Shown here: positions 25,628 to 34,092 of the stretch, piece after piece
How positions within the stretch are numbered: position 1 is the first letter of the stretch
Layout: each line of letters starts with the position of its first letter
Assembly: GCF_030812885.1 (NCBI RefSeq)
Contig: NZ_JAUSTO010000002.1
Span: forward strand, 186,001-250,000
Source of the DNA: Moryella indoligenes
GTDB lineage: Bacteria; Bacillota; Clostridia; Lachnospirales; Lachnospiraceae
DNA length: 64,000 nucleotides
Direction of reading: 5' to 3'
Notes under the pieces: model-generated
Database searches by the model: none
What the model was told of the DNA's origin: nothing
The model's input: only the letters and a program-made list of their open reading frames with translations
Translations under genes and position numbers: made by a program

Positions 25628-27368
25628 AACTATTCTCCTTTATCATCCACTTTTTCGCTCTTTCCTGTGTATTTACCATTTCATAGTAATGTCCTTTTTT
25701 TCCATAGAGTTCATTATGATTTCCTTGTTCTTCAATTCTTCCGTTATTTATCAAAATAATTTGATTAGCGTTTTTAATGGTATTCAATCTGTGGGCAATA
25801 ACAAAAACTGTCTTTCCTTGCATTAAATGCTCCAAAGCATTATTGATTTTAGCTTCATTATCAGGATCAAGAGAAGCTGTAGATTCATCCAACAAAAGAA
25901 TTGGTGCATCCTTCAGAATCGCTCTTGCAATAGCAATCCTTTGTCGTTCACCGCCGGATAATGTACTTCCTCCATCTTTTATTTCCGTTTCATATCCATC
26001 CTTCATTTTCAAAATAAATTCATGGCAACAAGCTAATTTTGCAGCTTGATAAACTTCTTCCTTTGTTGCATTAGGTTTTCCAACCCTGATATTGTTATAA
26101 ACAGTATCGGTTAACAGTACATTATCTTGAAAAACCTGACTAACATATTTAAGCAACACATCAGGTTTTATGGATTTTATATTTTTTCCACCAATTATAA
26201 TTTCTCCACTATTTACATCCCAAAATCTTGCAATCAAATTAGCGATTGTAGTTTTTCCTCCACCGGAAGGACCAATTAAAGCTGTAGAAGTTCCTTCTTT
26301 TGCTTCAAAAGAAATATTGTTCAGAATCGTTTTATTTCTATCATAAGAAAAATTTACATTCTTAAATTGAATATCAAAATTTTCTAATTCAACTTCATTT
26401 TCAGAATAAGGCAATGGCTTCGTTTCATAAGCTTTCTCAAGATTACTTGCAGCTAATTTCAAATCTTTCAATAGTCCATAGGAATGTTGAAAGGCAATAA
26501 GAAGTGCAGATAATGCTAAACTCATAAGCATAAAAGCCACAAACTGTTCAGTTCTAACACTACCATTTATAAGCAAATATCCTCCTATAAGAAGAACTAT
26601 CGGAAGCAAAAAGTTAACTGTGATAAAGTACATACTTGTAGGTAACGCCATTTTCTTTTCTGCGTTTACGCTTGTCTTTCTAACATTTTCAAGTGTATTT
26701 ATCATTCTTTCAAAATGTTCACTTGTCATATTAGCTGACTTAAACGCTTTCATACCTTGAATGTACTCTAAAATAATAGAAATCATCTTAGAATTTAAAT
26801 TTCTTTTTCTTGCCCCGTATTTTTCTATCAATTTGTTGCCCCATATCAACATAGGATATGCGATAAGCAATACTAAACACTCTAATAATGCGAGCTTCCA
26901 ATCGATAAAAAATGTGCCTAATAAAATCAATATTGCTGTAACTGCCGTTTTAATAACCGATGGTAAAGTGTGCGTTATGATCAGTTCAAAACTACTCAAA
27001 TCCTTTGTAAGAGTTGATAATAGATAACCACTACTATTTTTTTGGAAATGACCAAGGCTCAAACTCCTATAATGATTTGCTAAATCCAAACGCATATCTC
27101 CACACATTTCAGCTCCTCTTGAAAAGCTCAAATAGTATGCATGCCTATAAATCAGTATCCTTGCAATCATACTGATGAAACATATTACCGTATATTCTAT
27201 GATTAAGGTTTTAGTTAATGTATTTTGCAATATATTAACAACGGTAAAATAGAGCATTAAATACAAAACAATGCTTCCTATCGAATCAATAACCATTAGA
27301 AAAATCGGTAAATACAATTTTTCTTTTTTATCTTTCAGAAGTGTTCTAATAATCTTAAGCATTTGCAC
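25614..27368 (-). CDS. ABC transporter, fused membrane and ATPase domains (second of pair)
   Basis: 584 residues. Six membrane segments occupy the first 310 residues. The ATPase domain has Walker A GPSGGGKTT, signature LSGGERQR and Walker B ILLLDESTASLDP. Its partner at 27355-29121 overlaps it by 14 bases, so the two half-transporters probably form a heterodimer. The pair resembles YbtP/YbtQ and IrtA/IrtB, which have exporter folds but import siderophores. Position directly before feoA supports iron uptake; export cannot be excluded from sequence. Confidence 0.88.
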   Translation of the reverse strand: MQMLKIIRTLLKDKKEKLYLPIFLMVIDSIGSIVLYLMLYFTVVNILQNTLTKTLIIEYTVICFISMIARILIYRHAYYLSFSRGAEMCGDMRLDLANHYRSLSLGHFQKNSSGYLLSTLTKDLSSFELIITHTLPSVIKTAVTAILILLGTFFIDWKLALLECLVLLIAYPMLIWGNKLIEKYGARKRNLNSKMISIILEYIQGMKAFKSANMTSEHFERMINTLENVRKTSVNAEKKMALPTSMYFITVNFLLPIVLLIGGYLLINGSVRTEQFVAFMLMSLALSALLIAFQHSYGLLKDLKLAASNLEKAYETKPLPYSENEVELENFDIQFKNVNFSYDRNKTILNNISFEAKEGTSTALIGPSGGGKTTIANLIARFWDVNSGEIIIGGKNIKSIKPDVLLKYVSQVFQDNVLLTDTVYNNIRVGKPNATKEEVYQAAKLACCHEFILKMKDGYETEIKDGGSTLSGGERQRIAIARAILKDAPILLLDESTASLDPDNEAKINNALEHLMQGKTVFVIAHRLNTIKNANQIILINNGRIEEQGNHNELYGKKGHYYEMVNTQERAKKWMIKENSYGEA

Positions 27369-29121
27369 TTACCCCCTCTCCAAAGTAATCTTTTATGTAT
27401 GTGTTCCACATACTTTCATAGACCCCTTTTCTTTCTAAAAGAGTTTTATGTGTTCCAACCTCTACGACTTCCCCTTCATCAAATACAACAATTTGATCTG
27501 CATTCTTAATAGTATGCAAACGATGAGCAATCATAATGATTGTTTTATTTTTCAACAAGTTTTGAAGTGCTAACTGTATCTGGTACTCATTTTCTATATC
27601 TGAATAGGAAGTTGCTTCATCAAAAATAATAATTGGAGAATCTTTGAGTATTGCCCTAGCGATTGAGATTCTTTGTTGCTGTCCACCTGACAATTTCACC
27701 CCTTGATCCCCGATTCTTGTCTGATATCCATTCGGTAAACTCATAATAAAGTCATGAATTTGTGCTGCTTTTGCAGCCTCAATAATCTTATTTTCATCTG
27801 CATCTGTTCCCATACGAATATTCTCATAGAGAGTGTCCTCCAAAAGAAATACATCTTGAAAAACAAATGATGTAATGTCCATCAAATTATCTATTTTTAA
27901 TTCATTGATCGGTATGTCGTTAATTTTAATTGCTCCACTTGTTACATCCCAGTACCTCCCAATCAATTGTGCAGCAGTTGTCTTGCCTGCACCGGAAGGT
28001 CCCACAAAAGCATTTATTGTATTCGGTTTTAAGGATAAATTTATATGTTGTAATGCTTTATTTTTTGTTTCTTCATCGTCATAACTGAAAGTAACGTCTT
28101 TAAAATCTATTTTCATACACTCATTCTTGTTTATGATTTTTGTTCCGTCTTTCAATTCATCCATATCCATTATTTTTTTTATGTTATCCAATCCGCTTCC
28201 AAGCTCCATAGATTGCATAAAGATTGTTACCATATTTAAGAACGAAACAAAAAAGCACATTGTAAGCATAATAAATAGCAAATAGGATGTTGCTGATAAA
28301 GAATTTCTCAAAAAGAAATATCCTCCGAACGGCAATGTAAATAAGATTGCTGAATCCAAAACCACTAAAGTTATTGATAAAGGATAGCAAGAGCTCATAC
28401 ACATCTTTTTCCAACAAGTAATATACGCATTCAATGAGCTTCTATATTGTTCAAATTTTTCTGCTGTTAAATGATACATTTTTATTACAGGCATAGCCTT
28501 TATAAATTCGTTTGCCGAAGCATTTAAATCAGCAATATCTTCGGATAGCTCCGTTGACATATCCGGATAATTTTTCATTAGCATCATAGGAATTCCTAAT
28601 CCCAAAATCATAGGAATAAGCATAACAAGTGCCATCATCCAATTTAATTTCAACATGAAAATGAACATAATAACCGGAACAACTGCTGCCTGAGCTAATT
28701 CCAAAGTGCTATGAGCCAAAAAATTTTCAACTCTATCTACATCATCAAACAACAATGTTTTAATTTCTCCGGGGGCATGCTCTTGGAAGAATCCCAAATT
28801 AAATTTTGAAATATGATTTACAACTTTCAGCTTAATTCTGTGTATTGTGTTAAAAGCTGCTGTATGAGATAAAATGCCCGCAAAGGACATTAGTATTGCT
28901 TGCAAAACAGCACTTATAATTCCTATACCTGCCCACATTAAAATTTCTGTATACAAAATATTTTTCTGAAATATCATTAGTAATATCTTGTAAACTACAA
29001 AATAAGGAACTAATGATAAAGTCGCAGAAATGACAGATAAAAACATTCCTAAATGTAGCTTTTTTCTCTCATCTTTTGCTAATTGAAACACATAAGATAT
29101 TCCTGTCTTCTTTTTTTCCAT
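27355..29121 (-). CDS. ABC transporter, fused membrane and ATPase domains (first of pair)
   Basis: 588 residues with six predicted membrane segments and an ATPase domain: Walker A GPSGAGKTT, signature LSGGQQQR, Walker B IIIFDEATSYSD. The D-loop SYSD differs from the usual ASLD and recalls the AFTD of the ICE B transporter at 58059-59840, a deviation also seen in YbtP/YbtQ-like pairs as I recall them. The promoter at 29175-29202 drives this operon; araC is divergent. Confidence 0.88.
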   Translation of the reverse strand: MEKKKTGISYVFQLAKDERKKLHLGMFLSVISATLSLVPYFVVYKILLMIFQKNILYTEILMWAGIGIISAVLQAILMSFAGILSHTAAFNTIHRIKLKVVNHISKFNLGFFQEHAPGEIKTLLFDDVDRVENFLAHSTLELAQAAVVPVIMFIFMLKLNWMMALVMLIPMILGLGIPMMLMKNYPDMSTELSEDIADLNASANEFIKAMPVIKMYHLTAEKFEQYRSSLNAYITCWKKMCMSSCYPLSITLVVLDSAILFTLPFGGYFFLRNSLSATSYLLFIMLTMCFFVSFLNMVTIFMQSMELGSGLDNIKKIMDMDELKDGTKIINKNECMKIDFKDVTFSYDDEETKNKALQHINLSLKPNTINAFVGPSGAGKTTAAQLIGRYWDVTSGAIKINDIPINELKIDNLMDITSFVFQDVFLLEDTLYENIRMGTDADENKIIEAAKAAQIHDFIMSLPNGYQTRIGDQGVKLSGGQQQRISIARAILKDSPIIIFDEATSYSDIENEYQIQLALQNLLKNKTIIMIAHRLHTIKNADQIVVFDEGEVVEVGTHKTLLERKGVYESMWNTYIKDYFGEGVSANA

Positions 29122-29147
29122 TAGTTATTCCATCTCCTTTCATAATT

Positions 29148-29163
29148 GTTAGCCGTATCTAAC
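29148..29163. promoter_or_regulatory. Inverted repeat near the ABC/feo operon start
   Basis: GTTAG-CCGTAT-CTAAC, an inverted repeat just downstream of the minus-strand -10 and in the 5' leader of the ABC gene. It is a possible operator for a repressor or for the divergent AraC protein. Short, so evidence is moderate. Confidence 0.4.
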
Positions 29164-29174
29164 TAACTACATTC

Positions 29175-29202
29175 ATTATAAAGCTAATTTTTTATAACTC
29201 AA
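29175..29202 (-). promoter_or_regulatory. Promoter of the ABC-feoABC operon
   Basis: On the minus strand TTGAGT (29197-29202), 16 bases, then TATAAT (29175-29180). The spacing and a perfect -10 fit a vegetative sigma-A promoter firing toward the ABC genes. Confidence 0.65.
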
Positions 29203-29269
29203 AATCTAACTATGAATTTTGATATTCCTTGTAATCCCTTTATTTATAAGCTTTTTATCAGTATTTCTA

Positions 29270-29316
29270 TTTACATTTTTATAAATTTGTGATATAATAA
29301 AATAAATTTGTGATAT
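29270..29316 (+). promoter_or_regulatory. araC promoter with 15-bp direct repeats
   Basis: TTTACA (29270-29275), exactly 17 bases, then TATAAT (29293-29298). Two copies of ATAAATTTGTGATAT lie at 29281-29295 and 29302-29316, 21 bases apart (two helical turns, same DNA face); the first overlaps the -10. This is a likely autoregulatory site for the AraC protein. Confidence 0.75.
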
Positions 29317-29334
29317 TAAAAGAGGTGAGTAGAA

Positions 29335-30309
29335 TTGATGGATAGAACAGTTATTGATTATTTAACAAACTTAGTACATGACGCTCCTTTTATTCCTGTT
29401 CCAACTTTATCAACTGAAAACAAACAAATCTTTAAAATAGATCCCCATTTTGGCAAAGGTACTTTTCGCATACTAAAATTTGACAGCCGTTTAATTCTAA
29501 TTTTAATTGCTAACTTTACTCCAAATGAAACAATGGAGAAAATAACCGAAGTATCTGAAAAGTATTTAGAGATTAGCCAATTTGAAACAGAAAGCAGTTC
29601 ATTTAAAGTCGGTGGCAGAAAGTTAAATAATGTAGAAAAAGGTATATATTGTTACTTAAATACAGAAAAGAAAACTTATACCTATTGTGAGGCAAATAAG
29701 CCTGTAAAGTTTACGAAAATAATCATAACCAAAGAATACTTTGATACTTTCTTAAAATTAAAATATGATGATTTTGAATATGAAAAAGCAAAGATTCTTA
29801 ATTCTTATTTGTTAAAAACTCAAAATTCTCCGCAGTTGAATTTTATATTTCAACAGATAAGAGAATCCCAAGCTGAAGGAAAGATTTTGCCTTTATATTT
29901 GGAAAGCAAAGTTATGGAACTATTATCTATCATAATTACAGAGTTAGAAGAAAAGGAAAAAAATATATCCGTTGTCTTAACTAAAAAAGATAAGCAAAAT
30001 CTGAAAAGGGCTGTATCAGCTATGAAAAAAGATTTATCGGTTCATATTGACGGACTTGAACTCTCTAAAATTGCTTTAATGAGTCCTGCACGATTTCAAT
30101 TAGCTTTTCGCAAATACTACGGTGTTCCTCCCTACGAGTACTTAAAAGAACTAAGGCTTAATAAGGCATTATTATTGCTGAAAAATCCTGAGTATAAAAT
30201 ATCTACGATAGCAGAAAAAGTTGGCTATACACACACAGGACATTTTGCTAAAATATTCAAATCAACTTATGGTATCACACCAAGTAAATATAGAAGTATG
30301 CTTAACTAA
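29335..30309 (+). CDS. AraC-family regulator of the iron-transport operon
   Basis: 324 residues. The N-terminal part is a sensor of the kind found in YbtA/PchR-like regulators; the C-terminal 100 residues hold two AraC helix-turn-helix motifs (LSKIALMSPARFQLAFRKYY and ISTIAEKVGYTHTGHFAKIF). It is divergent from the ABC-feoABC operon and probably activates it when a ligand, perhaps a ferric siderophore, is bound. The ATG chosen is the second of two, after AGAGGTG; an upstream TTG is adjacent. The ICE B cargo has a homologous regulator at 56974-57933. Confidence 0.92.
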   Translation: MMDRTVIDYLTNLVHDAPFIPVPTLSTENKQIFKIDPHFGKGTFRILKFDSRLILILIANFTPNETMEKITEVSEKYLEISQFETESSSFKVGGRKLNNVEKGIYCYLNTEKKTYTYCEANKPVKFTKIIITKEYFDTFLKLKYDDFEYEKAKILNSYLLKTQNSPQLNFIFQQIRESQAEGKILPLYLESKVMELLSIIITELEEKEKNISVVLTKKDKQNLKRAVSAMKKDLSVHIDGLELSKIALMSPARFQLAFRKYYGVPPYEYLKELRLNKALLLLKNPEYKISTIAEKVGYTHTGHFAKIFKSTYGITPSKYRSMLN

Positions 30310-30343
30310 AGAAATTTATCCCAATATTATAAAACATAAATTT

Positions 30344-30368
30344 AGAGCGTGTAATTTTTACACGCTCT
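30344..30368. terminator. Bidirectional terminator between araC and recombinase
   Basis: AGAGCGTGTAA (30344-30354), three T, then TTACACGCTCT (30358-30368), a perfect 11-bp stem. It serves the convergent araC and recombinase genes and overlaps the recombinase stop. Confidence 0.85.
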
Positions 30369-32040
30369 CTTTAAATGATTCCTTGTTTTTATAATCCTTC
30401 ATCAGTATACCTGCCCTTTTCAAAACCTTTAACTTCTCCTGTTTTTTCTGTTCTCTCCTTTCCTTATACCTTTCCTCATACTCCTGTTGTTTTCCATTTG
30501 CTTTACGCTTTAGATAATTTTGATGAAGTCTGTCTCTTCTCTCATTAATTTTTCGTTCTTCTTCCTCAAGTTTTGATCGTTCTTCTTCGCTTAACTCTTC
30601 TTTTGGCACTTCATAATTTCCTATGAAGTTAAAATATATTTCTATCTTTTGCTTTGATGTTTGACTGCCTTTCCTATCTCTTTCATGAATGATTATCTTC
30701 TTTACAAACTCATTTATCATTGTGTTTGTGAGATTATCAAAGTTTTCATAACGACTAATAAGGGATATGAATTTTCTTGCCTTATCTGTTTCCTTTTCAT
30801 ATCTTGATATTACAAGCTCTAAGTCTTTAATCTCTTTACTTAACGCGAGTTGCTCAGTTTCATATTGGTTATTTAAAATTTCATAGCGATTATTCGGTAT
30901 CTTATTTAAAATCATATCTTCATAAATTCTGCACATCAATCGTTCCAGCTCTTGAAGCCTGTTTTGGCTTTCTGTTAATCTTATCTTTTTCTTTTCTATA
31001 TGTGCCTTTTCCTTTTCTTCCATTTCATTTTGAATGGAATGAATAAATGCTTCATTATCTTCATCAAGATAATTTTTTATATCTTTTAATGTTTCTTGGA
31101 TAAGATTTAAGACTACTTCTGCTTTTATCCTATGAGCTGATGGACAAAGTGTCCCGCAAGGTACTTTCTTATAATTACTACAAACATAATAAGGAATATT
31201 CTTATAGTTATTTGTCCTATGAACATACATCTTGCTCCCGCAATCTGCACAATACATCAATCCTGTTAGTGGGTGATATTCGCCCCAACCATCAGGATAC
31301 CTTTTTACATTTCCTCTTATCCTTTGCACATTATCAAAGGTTTCTTGGTCTATGATTGCTTCGTGAGTATTTTCAAAGATGAGCCATTTATCTTCGGATA
31401 CATATTTACTTTTCTTATCCTTGAAATGTTTTCTTGTTTTAAAGTTAACTGTATGCCCTAAGTATTCTTTTTTCTTTAAGATACTGGCAATTGTGGAACT
31501 ACACCAACGATAAGGATATTCAAAGTTTTTGCTTTGATGTAATCCATATCCCATTTTTTGCTGATGATAAGCGGGTATATCTATCTTATCTGCTTCCAGT
31601 ATCTTTGCTATTTTGTATGGTCCTGCTCCGTCCATTGTAAGATTAAATATTCGTCTTACTATCTCGGCTGCCTTTTCATCTACAATCCACTTATCTTTGT
31701 CTTTTTCATCTTTGATGTAGCCATAAGGTGGAGTGCTTGCCGTATGCTTTCCGCTTTCTCCTTTTGATCTAAATGTAGATTGTATTTTTCTTGAAGTATC
31801 TCTTGCATACCATTCATTCATAATATTTCTAAAAGGGGTAAAATCATCTTCTCTGTAAAAGCTGTCTACATTGTCATTGATAGCAATCAGTCTTACGCCC
31901 TTTTGTCTTAATATCTCCATACATTGACCGACTTTGAGATAATCTCTGCCGAGTCTACTCATATCCTTTACGATGATACAACCGATATTTCCAGTATTTA
32001 CTCCATTCATCATTTCCATAAAGCCTGGTCTATCAAAAGC
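30358..32040 (-). pseudogene. Serine recombinase of IME1, 5'-truncated
   Basis: Homology starts abruptly at FDRPGFMEMMNGVNTGNIGC. The first 55-60 residues, including the catalytic serine, are absent; the upstream codons (QKYRYLTSA) are not recombinase-like. The remaining domains are intact: KDMSRLGRDYLKVG, a recombinase domain, a zinc-ribbon segment (CADCGSKMYVH, CSNYKKVPCGTLC) and a coiled coil. Without the serine it cannot catalyse exchange. Its likely 5' end, with matching AT-rich codons, is at 35154-35325, fused to another recombinase. Confidence 0.88.
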
Positions 32041-32138
32041 TGACGTTAGATAACGATACTTTTGAAAACACTGGAAAATCAAGGTTTTTCGAGCGACGGA
32101 CAAGCAGGGTATTGTACTAAAAACTGAATACGACGCAG

Positions 32139-32188
32139 AAGCGGCGTTTCTTACTCTCTACATGGGAGAACAGGAACGCCGCTTTTTT
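32139..32188 (+). terminator. Terminator-like hairpin upstream of repA
   Basis: AAGCGGCGTT (32139-32148) pairs perfectly with AACGCCGCTT (32175-32184), followed by TTTT. It would end plus-strand transcripts entering from the left or act as an attenuator ahead of repA. Confidence 0.65.
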
Positions 32189-32195
32189 CATGCCC

Positions 32196-32313
32196 TTTGT
32201 TACGCAGTAGGGGCAGAAAAAGCCTTGCTACAAGCGGTTTTGCGGGTGTGTATCTGGCGCGGCAAGGGATTTATACCTTATTCCCCGAAACCGCGCTTCT
32301 ACTGCGTAACAAA
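32196..32313. repeat. 15-bp perfect inverted repeat in the repA leader
   Basis: TTTGTTACGCAGTAG (32196-32210) and CTACTGCGTAACAAA (32299-32313) enclose 88 bases, ending about 25 bases before the repA start. The frame read across here has no ribosome site and is probably not a gene. The repeat could form a long stem in the repA leader RNA or be binding sites near the element's replication origin. Confidence 0.75.
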
Positions 32314-32337
32314 TCCAAAGCAAAGGAGCTATGAACT

Positions 32338-33321
32338 ATGGCAGTTTTCAGAGTGGAACGGAACAAGGGCTACACCGTAATGAGCAACCACCACCTACGC
32401 AACAAGGAGCTTTCCCTAAAGGCAAAGGGGCTGTTGTCGCAAATGCTGTCACTCCCCGAAGATTGGGACTACACCTTGAAAGGCTTATCCCTTATCAACC
32501 GGGAGAAGATAGACGCTATCCGCGAAGCCATTAAGGAGCTTGAACGCGCCGGGTATATCGTCCGTTCAAGGGAGCGCGACGAGAAAGGACGCTTGCGGGG
32601 CGCGGACTATGTGATATTCGAGCAGCCGCAGCCGCCTACGCCGGATTTACCAACATTGGAAAATCCAACATTGGATAATCCAACACAGGAAAAACCAACA
32701 TTGGAAAAACCTACGTTGGAAAATCCAACGCAATTAAATAAAGATATACAAAGAACTGACTTACCAAAAAAAGAAAAAATAATTACTGATGAACAAAGTA
32801 CCCATTCCATTCCTATCCTTTCCCCTAACCCCTCTCCTTGCAGAGAAGCGGCTACGCCGCCGGAACGGAAAGGAACGGAAGCGACAGCACAGAGCGCAGT
32901 TGATATATACCGGGAAATCATCAAGGACAATATCGACTACGACATTCTCAAACAGGACATGAAGTTTGACAGTGACAGGCTTGACGAGATTGTAGACCTC
33001 ATGCTTGAAACCGTATGCACCGCCAGAAAGCGGGTACGGATTGCGGGGGACGACTACCCGGCAGAGCTTGTGAAATCTAAGTTTATGAAACTGGACGGCG
33101 AGCATATCCGCTTTGTGCTTGACTGTATGCGGGAGAACACAACGAAAATCCGCAACATCAAGCAATATCTGAAAGCAGCCCTTTTCAACGCCCCGTCCAC
33201 TATCGGCAATTATTACACTTCCCTTGTCGCCCATGACATGGCAAGCGGCGCACTGTCACCGAAAAAGCCGCAGTACGGCGACCCGGACTATTATTCATGC
33301 AACGAGGGCGAAAGCCTGTAA
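32338..33321 (+). CDS. repA: Replication initiator (RepA N-terminal domain) of ICE A type
   Basis: 327 residues starting MAVFRVERNKGYTVMSNHHL. A winged-helix RepA-type domain occupies residues 1-85. A linker encoded by five 15-bp tandem repeats at 32650-32724 reads as PTLEN, PTLDN, PTQEK, PTLEK, PTLEN. The C-terminal domain (DYDILKQDMKFDSDRLDEIV onward) is conserved among Tn1549-type elements. AAAGGAGC precedes the ATG. It is the first gene of the block repA-DUF5348-pcfB-virD4 and is presumably needed for rolling or theta replication after excision. Confidence 0.88.
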   Translation: MAVFRVERNKGYTVMSNHHLRNKELSLKAKGLLSQMLSLPEDWDYTLKGLSLINREKIDAIREAIKELERAGYIVRSRERDEKGRLRGADYVIFEQPQPPTPDLPTLENPTLDNPTQEKPTLEKPTLENPTQLNKDIQRTDLPKKEKIITDEQSTHSIPILSPNPSPCREAATPPERKGTEATAQSAVDIYREIIKDNIDYDILKQDMKFDSDRLDEIVDLMLETVCTARKRVRIAGDDYPAELVKSKFMKLDGEHIRFVLDCMRENTTKIRNIKQYLKAALFNAPSTIGNYYTSLVAHDMASGALSPKKPQYGDPDYYSCNEGESL

Positions 33322-33352
33322 CCACCCACAACCACAAAAGGAGGATTTTATT

Positions 33353-33574
33353 ATGGCACAGAAAATGACAGGAGCATTGGTATTTGACGAGCGCACCGAC
33401 CGTTACGACATCCGCTTTGACTTAAACAGCTACTACGGGGGCTTGCATTGCGGCGAGTGCTTTGACGTATTCGTGCGGGGCAAGTGGAAGCCGACCCGGA
33501 TTGAGTACGGCGACAACTGGTATCTTGTGGGTATCAGAGCCGAGGACTTGAACGGGCTGCGGGTGCGTATCTGA
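33353..33574 (+). CDS. DUF5348 family protein
   Basis: 73 residues from ATG 33353 after AAAGGAGGATTTTATT. The sequence MAQKMTGALVFDERTDRYDI and the GGLHCGECFDVF motif mark the small beta-rich DUF5348 family commonly found between repA and pcfB. No function is known. An upstream in-frame extension overlaps repA and lacks a ribosome site. Confidence 0.85.
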   Translation: MAQKMTGALVFDERTDRYDIRFDLNSYYGGLHCGECFDVFVRGKWKPTRIEYGDNWYLVGIRAEDLNGLRVRI

Positions 33575-33615
33575 CCGCCGCCCCATAAAGAAACGCGAAA
33601 GGAGGACGCGACAAA

Positions 33616-34092
33616 TTGCAGGACGAAGTAAACGAAAAGACCATAGCCCTTTACATCAAGACCGGGAAGCTGACCGCGCAGACGCTCCAAAAGGCAATGA
33701 AAGCCATACTGTCAAAGGGCAAAAAGCAGCTTGCAAAACCGCCACAGGGCAAGCAGAGCTTAAAGCAGCTTATGAAGCAGAACGCGGGCGTTTCCAACAT
33801 TGAGATTACCGAGGGCAATATCAAAGCCTTTGAGAGTACGGCGAAAAAGTACGGTATCGACTTTGCGCTGAAAAAGGACGCGACGGAAAGCCCGCCCCGC
33901 TATCTGGTTTTCTTCAAGGGGCGGGACGCGGACGTGCTGACCGCCGCCTTTAAGGAATTTTCCGCAAAAAAGCTGACACAGGAGAAAAAGCCCTCAATCC
34001 GAAAGCTGCTCTCTACCCTCAAAGAAGCTGCACAGGGCAAGAACGCGGAACGGGCAAAGGTCAAGAACAAAGACAGGGAGGTATCGCTATGA
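33616..34092 (+). CDS. pcfB: PcfB family protein
   Basis: 158 residues starting at TTG 33616 (AAAGGAGGACGCGACAAA upstream). The region EKTIALYIKTGKLTAQTLQK and the central FKGRDADVLTAAFKEFSAKK are PcfB-like; the tail is basic. PcfB binds relaxosome and coupling protein during conjugation. The stop overlaps the virD4 start (ATGA). Confidence 0.88.
   Translation: MQDEVNEKTIALYIKTGKLTAQTLQKAMKAILSKGKKQLAKPPQGKQSLKQLMKQNAGVSNIEITEGNIKAFESTAKKYGIDFALKKDATESPPRYLVFFKGRDADVLTAAFKEFSAKKLTQEKKPSIRKLLSTLKEAAQGKNAERAKVKNKDREVSL

Larger units (their letters stand above)
17825..32040 (-). mobile_element. IME1: AT-rich mobilizable element inserted in virD4, with iron-transport cargo
   Basis: A low-GC block between the virD4 C-terminal half and a broken serine recombinase. 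In transcription order: recombinase (5' end lost), divergent araC, two ABC genes, feoA, feoB, feoC, sigma-like gene, DUF3847, relaxase, small gene, pcfB-like, replisome organizer, tnpW. The other end of the same type of element, with recombinase codons 1-57, lies at 35056-35325 next to virD4's N-terminal half. The shared bases at the junctions are GG (GCGGG at 35051-35056 and CAGGC at 17822-17826 on the minus strand). It has mobilization but no channel genes. Confidence 0.85.

Noticed and set aside
32162..32380. A 71-codon plus frame (MGEQERRFF) before repA
   Set aside because: No ribosome site, overlaps the repA start, and its DNA contains the terminator-like hairpin and inverted repeat; probably leader sequence.
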